49,446 nt of DNA from Marivirga sp. ANT-B6 (GTDB lineage: Bacteria > Bacteroidota > Bacteroidia > Cytophagales > Cyclobacteriaceae), in contig LXQK01000017.1 of assembly GCA_001683905.1 (NCBI GenBank), forward strand, positions 1-49,446, given 5' to 3'. Positions 1 through 8,015 of this stretch are shown in pieces. The position numbers were made by a program, and so were the translations under genes. Position 1 is the first letter of the stretch, and each line of letters starts with the position of its first letter. The notes beneath the pieces are model-generated. The model saw nothing but the letters and a program-made list of their open reading frames with translations. It was not told the DNA's origin and ran no database searches.

Positions 1-2
1 GC

Positions 3-617
3 GCCTCAGAAGCTGGTGCTTCTTTAGCTTTAAATGGCTCATTTTTTAACATGGATTCTGGAGAACCGGCCTGTTTTTTGAAAAAAAATGATACCATAAT
101 ATCCGTGTCAAGATATGACTTTAAACCTAATTACTTTTTAAATGAACTTGATGATGCTGCCCTGGCAACGGATAAAAATGGCACCTTTACATTGCTAAAG
201 CAGCCTGAAACTGGAGGTTGGGAGTCTATGCTTCAATATCCTAATATTATGGTCACTGGACCTTTATTGATATGGGATGGAGAAATAAACTTGCTGCAGG
301 ATATTCCATTCAATACCACTAGAAACCCCAGAACCGGTGTTTGTATTACAGAAGCCGACGTCATCCTTTTTATTACCGTCGATGGCAGATCAGACCAGGC
401 AGCAGGTATGACCATTCACGAATTCGCCCAAATTATGAAATCATTGGGCTGCCAGGACGGCGTTAATCTTGATGGCGGTGGATCTACTGCGCTCTGGTGC
501 AAAGAAAAAGGTATACTTAATAGGCCTAGTGATAACAAAGTCTTTGATCATGAAGGTGAAAGAACGGTTTCAAATATTATCACCGTCAATTTTATAGAAG
601 AAAATAAGCAAGAATAA
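3..617 (+). CDS. Phosphodiester glycosidase (NAGPA-like), 5'-truncated by the window edge
   Basis: The reading frame is open from base 3, so the true start lies before the window; the ATG at 51 is internal. The visible 204 residues carry the hallmarks of the NAGPA / phosphodiester glycosidase fold (PF09992): an LNGSFFN segment at the very start, a VDGRSDQAAG loop, and an LDGGGSTALW motif near the end. Members of this family cleave phosphodiester-linked sugars or related exopolysaccharide linkages, and bacterial ones are usually exported. A signal peptide cannot be judged because the N-terminus is missing. The next gene is convergent, so this is probably the last gene of its transcript. The family call is secure; the substrate is unknown. 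Confidence 0.85.
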   Translation, partial: ASEAGASLALNGSFFNMDSGEPACFLKKNDTIISVSRYDFKPNYFLNELDDAALATDKNGTFTLLKQPETGGWESMLQYPNIMVTGPLLIWDGEINLLQDIPFNTTRNPRTGVCITEADVILFITVDGRSDQAAGMTIHEFAQIMKSLGCQDGVNLDGGGSTALWCKEKGILNRPSDNKVFDHEGERTVSNIITVNFIEENKQE

Positions 618-756
618 AGCTTAAAATCCAGAGACTATTTGCGTTGGTATTGTATTGTTGATAAAATTTATATGAGAACAAAAGCCTGTTTCGGCGCTGA
701 TAACTTTGCAAGATTATGTGCAAATTTTTGAACTACAACGCTCATTTTTATTGGTT

Positions 757-1629
757 TTACACCAACACATTCAGACACTGAGGCACTACCTTCACTTCGA
801 TATGTGCATCGAGTTCAAAATGCTCGCCGTCCAGGTGGTAGCAGGTAGGGTTTCCTGCGTCAATTCTTGCCTCCGTAATATGGGTAATCTCCACATCTCT
901 GCTTTTATGTAGCGTTTTATTGAATAGTCGCAGGCATATATTCACCGTACGATACTTCGGATACGGTTTTACGATACATAAATCGAGCAGCCCGTCGCGG
1001 ATATCAGCCTCAGGGGAAATATAAGCGTTATTTCCGTATTGGCTTGCATTTGCAAAGGTAATGAGAAATGCTTCTCGCTTTTCGTTCTGCCCAGACTTTG
1101 TTATCGTGTAGGTGTCAGTCTGATAGGTAAAGAACTCCTGTAAGACGGTCCGAATATAGGTATTAAAACCTCTTTTTTTTGTGCTGGCAAAAAGTTTTCC
1201 AATATGTGCATCGAACCCAATTCCGGCGGTACAGAAAAAGGGCTTTCCATTCACCATGCCGGCATCAATTCTGATACTTTTTTGCCGCAAAATTAGCTGC
1301 AGCGCGGCCGTTACCTGCATAGGGATGCCAAGATGCCTTGCCAGGCCGTTACCCGAACCACACGGAATGATTCCAAGCGACACCTGACTATTCATCAATG
1401 CGCTTGCCGTTTCATTGATTGTGCCGTCACCGCCCACGGCTACCACATAATCATAACTTTCTCTGGCAGCAATGCTTGCAAGATCGAAAGCATGTCCTTT
1501 ACAATTGGTTTCCGCCAGATCAATAACAAAATCCTGCCCTTCAAAAACCTGCCGGATGAGGTCAGGAATTGAGTCATTATTACGTGCCCCGGCAATGGGG
1601 TTGATGATAAACTTTACTTTTTTCTTCAC
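757..1629 (-). CDS. YegS/DgkB-type lipid kinase (diacylglycerol kinase catalytic domain)
   Basis: This is a predicted cytoplasmic or membrane-associated lipid kinase of the YegS/BmrU family, which phosphorylates diacylglycerol or a related lipid with ATP. The order of motifs fits: an N-terminal FIINPIAG strand-loop, the nucleotide-binding VGGDGTINE loop, then GSGNGLARHLGIP. The total of about 290 residues is normal for the family. The frame stays open to a TTG at 1662, but that codon lies inside a TATATTTG -7 box (1660-1667), so translation more likely begins at one of the TTG/GTG codons at 1641, 1632 or 1629; I chose GTG at 1629, which gives VKKKVKFIINP. Which start is used remains uncertain. 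The gene is convergent with the glycosidase and divergent from murI. Substrate unproven. Confidence 0.88.
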   Translation of the reverse strand: MKKKVKFIINPIAGARNNDSIPDLIRQVFEGQDFVIDLAETNCKGHAFDLASIAARESYDYVVAVGGDGTINETASALMNSQVSLGIIPCGSGNGLARHLGIPMQVTAALQLILRQKSIRIDAGMVNGKPFFCTAGIGFDAHIGKLFASTKKRGFNTYIRTVLQEFFTYQTDTYTITKSGQNEKREAFLITFANASQYGNNAYISPEADIRDGLLDLCIVKPYPKYRTVNICLRLFNKTLHKSRDVEITHITEARIDAGNPTCYHLDGEHFELDAHIEVKVVPQCLNVLV

Positions 1630-1659
1630 CAATGACTTCAATAGGTTGGTCTTTCTGTG

Positions 1660-1667
1660 CAAATATA
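1660..1667 (-). promoter_or_regulatory. -7 box TATATTTG for the lipid kinase gene
   Basis: Read on the minus strand this octamer matches the Bacteroidota primary sigma factor -7 consensus TAnnTTTG exactly. It sits about 30 bases before the GTG at 1629, so it excludes the TTG at 1662 as a usable start. No clear TTG -33 element was identified. The call rests on consensus matching only. Confidence 0.5.
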
Positions 1668-1966
1668 TAATCTTAACGGCTGAAATGGGTATTTCTTTAT
1701 TTCTTTTCCTTTGAACCTTTGTTATTTTCTCTCCGTATGTTATTTTTACATAAATAAATGTTCAACCTCTTTGCTTGCATAAAGGTCCGGTTCAGGAGCG
1801 CCTTTACCGGACTTTTTATTGCTATAGCACCAGTCTTCCTTCCTTCAAAACTTTTTCTCTATAATAAAATGATTTGCATTGGCTCAGGTTGCTGTTATTG
1901 AAATAATTTATAGTTTTATGGTCGCGTCATCGCCGGCCAATATAAAACCATCATAAAGAGAAAATA
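1663..1966. other. Divergent intergenic region between lipid kinase and murI
   Basis: These 304 bases are AT-rich and hold no convincing coding region. They contain the -7 box of the lipid kinase at the left edge and a strong hairpin followed by a T-run at 1781-1817 (listed separately). They must also contain the murI promoter, which I could not place with confidence. Confidence 0.7.
1781..1817 (+). terminator. Orphan terminator-like hairpin upstream of murI
   Basis: A perfect 7-bp inverted repeat, GTCCGGT at 1785-1791 and ACCGGAC at 1806-1812, encloses a 14-base loop and is followed by five Ts; an A-run precedes it. On the plus strand this looks like an intrinsic terminator. The nearest plus-strand gene upstream ends at 617 with a minus-strand gene between, so it does not obviously terminate any annotated gene. 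It lies 150 bases before the murI start and could end a short RNA or act in the murI leader. Confidence 0.5.
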
Positions 1967-2779
1967 ATGTCCAATAAAGCAAAAGACCCAATCGGTATTT
2001 TCGACAGTGGAATAGGCGGCCTTACCGTAGCACATGCTGTAAAGAAACTTTTGCCGCAGGAAAGCCTGATTTATTTTGGAGACACTGCACACCTGCCCTA
2101 TGGCGATAAATCTACGGCTGCCATACAATCTTATGCCGTCAAGATTTGTGACGTATTATTACAACAACATTGCAAGCTAATCTTGATTGCCTGCAATTCT
2201 GCCTCGGCAGCAGCCTTCGAACTGGTAAGGGAGTATGTCGGTAGCAAGGCTAAAGTGATGAGTGTTATTGAACCTGTCGTAGATTTTGTGCGTGAAAATT
2301 TTGCTGAGTCCTGTGTTGGCCTGATAGGAACAAAGCAAACGGTTCAATCTAACGTCTTCCTTAAAAAGATCGACCACCTTAATGAAAATATTGACTTCCG
2401 TTCTCTGGCTACACCCTTGCTGGTGCCGATGATAGAAGAAGGCTTTTTCAAGAATGAAGTTAGCCAACAAATTGTGGATACCTACTTAGGTCACGAAGCT
2501 TTGAAAGATATTAAAGCGCTGATTTTGGGCTGTACCCATTACCCATTAATCAAAAAAGAAATCGATACTTATTATCATGGAAAGGTCCAGATCATCGATT
2601 CATCTGAAATTACAGCCAAAGCACTCCGGGCATATCTTGAATTTAATAATTTATTAAATTCTACCGGTGAGGCAAAAGATCGATTTATGGTTTCTGATTT
2701 TACGCCATCTTTTGAACATTCAACAGCATTATTTTTTGGTAAAGAAATCCAGCTCGAAAAATATCCCCTATGGGAATGA
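1967..2779 (+). CDS. murI: Glutamate racemase
   Basis: The product interconverts L- and D-glutamate in the cytoplasm and supplies D-Glu for peptidoglycan. The N-terminal IGIFDSGIGGLTV motif is diagnostic. The two catalytic cysteines are present: Cys76 in ACNSAS and Cys189 in GCTHYPL. At 270 residues the length is typical. The ATG at 1967 follows an A-rich stretch with a GAGA element. nuoH starts 42 bases after its stop on the same strand, so murI may share a transcript with the complex I genes, although no functional link is expected. Confidence 0.97.
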   Translation: MSNKAKDPIGIFDSGIGGLTVAHAVKKLLPQESLIYFGDTAHLPYGDKSTAAIQSYAVKICDVLLQQHCKLILIACNSASAAAFELVREYVGSKAKVMSVIEPVVDFVRENFAESCVGLIGTKQTVQSNVFLKKIDHLNENIDFRSLATPLLVPMIEEGFFKNEVSQQIVDTYLGHEALKDIKALILGCTHYPLIKKEIDTYYHGKVQIIDSSEITAKALRAYLEFNNLLNSTGEAKDRFMVSDFTPSFEHSTALFFGKEIQLEKYPLWE

Positions 2780-2821
2780 TCTGTGTGTAATTAATTCGAT
2801 TTGAGCTAAACCTGTTACGTT

Positions 2822-3931
2822 ATGACTACATTTCTTTTCTTTCTGCCATTTTTGCTGGTTTATACGGTTTTTGCTGTATATGCGGAGAGAAAAGTATCTG
2901 CGTTTATACAGGATAGACTTGGCCCGATGGAGGCCGGCTACTATGGCATCGCTCAAACGGTAGCCGACCTTTTGAAATTGCTGCAGAAAGAAGATATTGT
3001 ACCTGCCGCTGCCGACCGTAAGCTTTTCCTGGCAGCCCCAATTGTTATTTTCACTGTAGTTTTTGCTGGATTTGCTGTTTTACCACTTACTTCAGGCTAC
3101 GCCGGATCGACAGCTGAAGTCGGCGTATTTTATTTGTTGGCCATTATTTCTTTAGACGTTATCGGCATCCTGATGGCCGGTTGGGGATCTAATAGCAAAT
3201 ATGCGCTCTTTGGTGCCTTACGCGCCGTCGCACAGATTATTTCTTATGAGATCCCTTTAGGACTTTCTATCCTGTGTGTAGTGATGATATCCCAAACGCT
3301 TGACCTGCAGGAAATATCATTTCAGCAAGGTATCTGGATCCATGACAAGCCGACATACCCTGGTCTACTTCAAGAAAATTACTTATTCGGATTGAAGGCT
3401 TTGGGCATAGAGACTACGCATATTGGTGGTATATTGACGTGGAATATCTTCCGAATGCCACTGTTTTTTATCGCCTTTATTATCTTTTTTATCGCTTCTC
3501 TGGCAGAATGCAACCGGGCCCCCTTCGATTTACCCGAAGCGGAATCAGAATTGATAGGTGGCTTCCATACCGAGTACTCAGGCTTTAGATGGGCTTTGAT
3601 TATGCTCTCAGAGTATGGCATGATGCTGCTGGTAAGCTTTCTGGGTGCCATACTCTTTCTTGGTAGCTGGAATACGCCGTTGCCCAATATGGGTGTTGTA
3701 AAACTGGCCGAATGGACGAGTGGCAGCCCTGGTTCTGTAGCAGGCCATCTATGGGGAGGCTTTTGGCTGATCAGCAAAGCGCTGATACTTGTATTGGTGC
3801 AAATGTGGATTCGATGGACCTATCCCCGCCTCCGGGTCGACCAGTTAATGGCGCTATGTTGGAAGTACCTGATTCCGGCCAGCTTAATATTGCTGCTTTT
3901 ATCAGGTGTTTGGAGACTTTTAATGATTTAG
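2822..3931 (+). CDS. nuoH: NADH-quinone oxidoreductase subunit H
   Basis: This is the membrane subunit of respiratory complex I that forms the quinone-access channel and contacts the peripheral arm. It is highly hydrophobic with eight or so predicted membrane helices. Family hallmarks visible are the N-terminal AERKVSAFIQDRLGP segment and the acidic loop AECNRAPFDLPEAESELIGG with the following FHTEYSG. The length of 369 residues is slightly long for NuoH. It is the first complex I gene here and lies 42 bases after murI; nuoI follows after 90 bases. The nuoA-G genes that would normally precede it are absent from this window. Confidence 0.97.
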   Translation: MTTFLFFLPFLLVYTVFAVYAERKVSAFIQDRLGPMEAGYYGIAQTVADLLKLLQKEDIVPAAADRKLFLAAPIVIFTVVFAGFAVLPLTSGYAGSTAEVGVFYLLAIISLDVIGILMAGWGSNSKYALFGALRAVAQIISYEIPLGLSILCVVMISQTLDLQEISFQQGIWIHDKPTYPGLLQENYLFGLKALGIETTHIGGILTWNIFRMPLFFIAFIIFFIASLAECNRAPFDLPEAESELIGGFHTEYSGFRWALIMLSEYGMMLLVSFLGAILFLGSWNTPLPNMGVVKLAEWTSGSPGSVAGHLWGGFWLISKALILVLVQMWIRWTYPRLRVDQLMALCWKYLIPASLILLLLSGVWRLLMI

Positions 3932-4021
3932 CAGCCTTTGTGCATGCATCAGAAGTATATAGTTTGTAAATTTGTTAACATGAGCAATCGCTAAGTGGCA
4001 TAGGACTAAAAAGACAGGAAA

Positions 4022-4945
4022 GTGAATACCTATTGGTTAAATATCAAGTATGCTGTATCCTCTTTATATACTGGACTGAAGCTATCATTTCGCCATATTT
4101 TGGAGGCTAATGAAAGCCGAAAGCCGATAGGAATGGCCGACACCACATATTTTCAACAGCAGACTGGTATTGTCACATTGCAGTACCCACACCAAAGCAT
4201 TGCCGTACCAGACAATGGTAGATATCGCTTGCATAATGAAATTGATGATTGTATTGTATGTGATAAGTGCGCGAAAATTTGCCCGGTTAACTGTATAGAA
4301 ATTGAACCCATTCGCGCAGTAGAAGAGATCGGAAAAACTTCTGACGGCACTTCAAAAAGGATTTACGCCGCCAAATTTGACATCGACATGGGCAAATGTT
4401 GCTTTTGTGGATTATGTACCACGGTATGTCCGACAGAATGCCTCACGATGACCAAAGCTTATGATTTTAGTGAATATGATGTGGCAGACCATAATTATGC
4501 ATTTGCCGAAATGACTCCGCTTGAAATTCTGGAAAAGAAACAGAAACTGGAGGTTTTTGCCCGAGAAAAAGAGGCAAAAGCAGCTGCACTGAAAGCCAAT
4601 GCGCCAAAAGAGGATACACCAGGTGCAGGTATCCCTAAGCCATCTTTCAAACCTAAACTTAATGTACGGCCAGTGGCTAAACCTTTAAATATAGAAGAAA
4701 AACCGGCAGATGATGCCAAAGCCATGGCCTTGGAGATCATGCGGAAGAAAAATGATGCTGCAAACAGGAGCGCCCAGGCTAAGCCAGTCTTTCGGCCCCT
4801 GATAAAATCCACCGAAACTCCACCATCAATAGATCAGGAAGAAAAAAAGGAAGAGAAAGATCCTGTCCCTGCTCCTTCTAAACCAATTTTTCGGCCACGG
4901 CCGATGATGAAAAAGCCAAAAGACGAAGGGGAGGCAGAAAAATGA
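4022..4945 (+). CDS. nuoI: NADH-quinone oxidoreductase subunit I with a long C-terminal extension
   Basis: This subunit carries the two 4Fe-4S clusters (N6a/N6b) that pass electrons toward quinone at the junction of the two arms of complex I. Both CxxCxxCxxxCP motifs are intact: Cys77/80/83/87 and Cys126/129/132/136. The start is GTG at 4022. NuoI proteins are usually 160-220 residues; this one has 307. The extra part, from about residue 165, is rich in Lys, Glu, Ala and Pro and holds three copies of a KPxF(K/R)P motif at residues 206-211, 254-259 and 287-292. It looks disordered, and its role is unknown. The stop overlaps the nuoJ start by four bases. Confidence 0.96.
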   Translation: MNTYWLNIKYAVSSLYTGLKLSFRHILEANESRKPIGMADTTYFQQQTGIVTLQYPHQSIAVPDNGRYRLHNEIDDCIVCDKCAKICPVNCIEIEPIRAVEEIGKTSDGTSKRIYAAKFDIDMGKCCFCGLCTTVCPTECLTMTKAYDFSEYDVADHNYAFAEMTPLEILEKKQKLEVFAREKEAKAAALKANAPKEDTPGAGIPKPSFKPKLNVRPVAKPLNIEEKPADDAKAMALEIMRKKNDAANRSAQAKPVFRPLIKSTETPPSIDQEEKKEEKDPVPAPSKPIFRPRPMMKKPKDEGEAEK

Positions 4946-5469
4946 TATTTCAACAAGTAGTATTCTATTGCTTTGCCGCCACAGCCATCATTTCTGCTTT
5001 GGCCATCCTGACCACCAGGAACGTTTTGTATGCTGCCTTTCTTTTGATGATTACATTCTTATCAATTGCAGCAATTTATGTTTTTGCTGCCGCCGAGTTT
5101 ATTGCAATAGCACAGATCATGGTATATGTAGGCGGTATATTGGTGCTGATGGTATTCGGGGTCATGCTTACCAACCGAATTTCAGGAGCAGCAGTTACCA
5201 CGGGCAATCATCATCGCTTTTGGGGCTTATTTATTGGGATTAGCTTTTTTACCTTGATCTGTACAGTGATTATCAAAGCAAATTTTGGTCAATTGCCATG
5301 GATCATGTCAGGGAGAGAGACATACACAGCTCCAGTAGGTACAGCCATCAACAACATCGGCATAAAATTGATGACAGATTTTATACTTCCTTTCGAAATA
5401 GCTGCTATTATTTTGCTGCTAGCGTTGTTAGGCGCTGCTTTTGTTGCCAGGAAACCGCAAAAAAACTAA
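4942..5469 (+). CDS. nuoJ: NADH-quinone oxidoreductase subunit J
   Basis: This is a small hydrophobic membrane-arm subunit of complex I, 175 residues, with about five predicted helices. The segment AEFIAIAQIMVYVGGILVLM matches the conserved NuoJ helix that contains the pi-bulge and flexes during coupling. Its ATG overlaps the nuoI stop (ATGA), indicating translational coupling, and nuoK follows immediately. Length and position are as expected for the family. Confidence 0.96.
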   Translation: MIFQQVVFYCFAATAIISALAILTTRNVLYAAFLLMITFLSIAAIYVFAAAEFIAIAQIMVYVGGILVLMVFGVMLTNRISGAAVTTGNHHRFWGLFIGISFFTLICTVIIKANFGQLPWIMSGRETYTAPVGTAINNIGIKLMTDFILPFEIAAIILLLALLGAAFVARKPQKN

Positions 5470-5472
5470 TTG

Positions 5473-5778
5473 ATGATTCCGATAGCACACTACCTTTTCT
5501 TAAGTGCAGCCCTGTTTGGCATAGGCCTGGTAATAATTATCACTAAAAAGAATGCCATTGTGGTACTTATGGGCATAGAGCTAATCTTAAATGCCGCCAA
5601 TCTTAACCTCATAGCCTTTTCGCAATATGACCCCACGCTGATCCAGGGGCAGTCTTTTGCATTGTTTGTTATTATCATCGCTGCAGCTGAAGCAGCTGTT
5701 GCTTTAGCGATCATATTAAAGGTCTATCATTTTTATAATACCTCAGTACTTCATGAAGTTCATAATTTAGGGGATTGA
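5473..5778 (+). CDS. nuoK: NADH-quinone oxidoreductase subunit K
   Basis: This is a three-helix antiporter-like membrane subunit of complex I, 101 residues. Conserved features are MGIELILNAANLNLIAF, which includes the proton-channel glutamate in helix 2, and the AAAEAAVALAIIL segment with the second buried glutamate. The frame could start at TTG 5470, but the ATG at 5473 gives the usual N-terminus (MIPIAHYL). It begins three bases after the nuoJ stop and its own stop lies next to the nuoL start region. Confidence 0.96.
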   Translation: MIPIAHYLFLSAALFGIGLVIIITKKNAIVVLMGIELILNAANLNLIAFSQYDPTLIQGQSFALFVIIIAAAEAAVALAIILKVYHFYNTSVLHEVHNLGD

Positions 5779-5783
5779 TATTC

Positions 5784-7961
5784 GTGAACTTATCCGCCAC
5801 AATAGCTCCTTCCGTGCACCTTCTCTTTATCAGTTTACTGATATTGGTATTGCCCCTTGTATCCGCCTTGGCAATTGTGGTCATCGGAAGCAAGAAAGTC
5901 AGTAGCTGGCTAGGTACTATGATGATGACTGCGACCTTTTTGCTCACCGTCTACGTCTTTTTGAAACTTTGGGGTGTGGGAGATTTACACCAACAATGGA
6001 ACTGGTTTACGCTAGATTCAAATACCTATCGCTACAGCTTTAAAATAGGCTTACTGGCAGATCAGCTTTCGTTGCTTCTTCTGTTAGTTGTGTCACTTAT
6101 ATCGCTTCTCGTGCACTTGTATTCCGTTGTTTATATGAAGCAAGAAGAGGGGCTTGTAAGGTATTATGCAGTGTTAGGATTTTTCACTTTTTCGATGTTG
6201 GGAATTGTTCTGGCAGACAACCTCCTGATAATCTTCATTTTCTGGGAACTGGTCGGTTTTTCTTCGTATTTGCTGGTAGGTTTTTGGCACAAAAAAGAAG
6301 AAGCCGCAAAAGCAGCGAAAAAGGGCTTTATCATCAATAGAATTGGTGATGCTGGTTTTCTTGTAGGCATTATGATTTTATGGTCGGTTTTCGGTACACT
6401 TGACTTGCCTGAGCTACGGACCATGATGGGCAATTCTTTTATCTCAGGAGGAAATTGGGTTAGTTATCTTCCTCTGAAGGCGTCATTCCTTCAGATTGAA
6501 ATACCTGCGCTATGGCTGACGCTTGCGGGGCTAGGCTTATTTTGTGGTACAGTAGGAAAATCCGCGCAGTTTCCATTACAAATCTGGCTACCGGACGCCA
6601 TGCAAGGCCCTACGCCCGTCTCTGCATTGATTCATGCGGCTACCATGGTAGCTGCTGGCGTTTACCTGCTGGCGCGCGTGTTTGTCTTGCTCAACACCGA
6701 TAGTCTTACCGTCATTGCGTTTGTGGGCGCTGCTACAGCCTTCATGGCAGCCATAGCAGCAGTCAGCCAATATGATATTAAGAAGGTGCTTGCTTATTCA
6801 ACAATATCGCAGTTGGGATTTATGGTCATGGGCATAGGTGTTGGCGCATATGATGCTGCTATCTTTCATTTAATTACGCATGCTTTCTTCAAAGCCTGCC
6901 TTTTTTTGACGGCTGGCTCAGTCATTTACGCCATCCATCGACTGGAACAAACTACGCAGGAAGTATACCCTCACATTCACTGGGCCACGCAAGATCTTCG
7001 ATTGATGGGAGGACTACGAAAAAAGCTACCTTACACCTTTACTTGCTTTGCCGTGGCAGCTGCAGCCATAGCGGGACTACCCGGCTTTTCCGGTTTCCTA
7101 TCGAAAGATGCCATTCTCACTGGTGCCATGGCATGGTCATCCTCTCCAGATTTTACAGGAAATTGGTGGCTAAACCTGGTCCTTTTACTCGGTTTCGCGG
7201 CTGCGATATTAACCGTTATCTATATGTTTAGGCTTATGGTGCTGACTTTTTTTGGCGAAATGAGGCTTCCCTTAGTTTATCAAGTGGTAACTGAAAAAAT
7301 GTCGGCGTTACGGGAAGTTCCGCTGTTGATGTTGCTTCCTCCGGCAATTCTTGCCGCTTGCTCTATCGGCGTTGTATTTTCTCTCAATCCCTTTCAAGGC
7401 GCCCAGAGTTGGGTTATGCAGGGGCTTGCAATTCCGTTACGAAAAACTCCTGGTCTACCAGTGTCCTTGCAAACTAACCTCGCCATAGGCGTTGAGGATT
7501 GGCATTCTACCGTATCGTGGATGTCCATAGGAATATTTATTGGAGGGTTGGCCATAGCATGGCGCTTCTATCATCCCGGCGGTCGATATGCAAGCAGATA
7601 CCACCTGGCGCTGGAACCTCAGGGATTCATGAACAAACTCTCATTTCACCACTGGTATCTCGATCAATTTTATACTGGTATACTTGCAAGGGCTGCCGTT
7701 CAATTTGCCTTGCTCACGGCATGGATGGACCAACAGTTTATTGATAGAATCCTCCATTTTACGGCCAAGGCATACGTAGTTTTTGCGCACATTCTACACT
7801 GGTTCGAGCGATCTATTGTAGATGGCATTATCAAATTAACGGCTTATTTATCTTCTGTTTTAGGTAGATTACTGGGTTCGATACAAGGCGGAAGAATCCA
7901 GTCGTACTTTATTATATCATTACTCGGCATTTTATTGCTTATTTTGTGGCGGATTTTTTAG
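5784..7961 (+). CDS. nuoL: NADH-quinone oxidoreductase subunit L
   Basis: This is the distal antiporter-like proton-pumping subunit of complex I, with the long lateral helix at the C-terminus. About 725 residues is at the long end of the family. Core motifs present include FIFWELVGFSSYLLVGFW, GKSAQFPLQIWLPDAMQGPTP and HAATMVAAGVYL. No ATG is available near the start. The frame offers TTG at 5775, overlapping the nuoK stop, and GTG at 5784; I prefer GTG because AGGGG at 5769-5773 sits about ten bases before it. A 54-base spacer separates it from nuoM. Confidence 0.95.
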   Translation: MNLSATIAPSVHLLFISLLILVLPLVSALAIVVIGSKKVSSWLGTMMMTATFLLTVYVFLKLWGVGDLHQQWNWFTLDSNTYRYSFKIGLLADQLSLLLLLVVSLISLLVHLYSVVYMKQEEGLVRYYAVLGFFTFSMLGIVLADNLLIIFIFWELVGFSSYLLVGFWHKKEEAAKAAKKGFIINRIGDAGFLVGIMILWSVFGTLDLPELRTMMGNSFISGGNWVSYLPLKASFLQIEIPALWLTLAGLGLFCGTVGKSAQFPLQIWLPDAMQGPTPVSALIHAATMVAAGVYLLARVFVLLNTDSLTVIAFVGAATAFMAAIAAVSQYDIKKVLAYSTISQLGFMVMGIGVGAYDAAIFHLITHAFFKACLFLTAGSVIYAIHRLEQTTQEVYPHIHWATQDLRLMGGLRKKLPYTFTCFAVAAAAIAGLPGFSGFLSKDAILTGAMAWSSSPDFTGNWWLNLVLLLGFAAAILTVIYMFRLMVLTFFGEMRLPLVYQVVTEKMSALREVPLLMLLPPAILAACSIGVVFSLNPFQGAQSWVMQGLAIPLRKTPGLPVSLQTNLAIGVEDWHSTVSWMSIGIFIGGLAIAWRFYHPGGRYASRYHLALEPQGFMNKLSFHHWYLDQFYTGILARAAVQFALLTAWMDQQFIDRILHFTAKAYVVFAHILHWFERSIVDGIIKLTAYLSSVLGRLLGSIQGGRIQSYFIISLLGILLLILWRIF

Positions 7962-8015
7962 CACTTGACAAGAAAGTTTATCCATGCATACTGACTTAAG
8001 ACCCTGAACATATAC

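Noticed and set aside
3379-3777. 132-codon minus-strand open frame inside nuoH
   Set aside because: It is a shadow of the nuoH coding sequence; composition and lack of any motif argue against a gene. The same holds for other long frames opposite hslU, pyc and nuoI.
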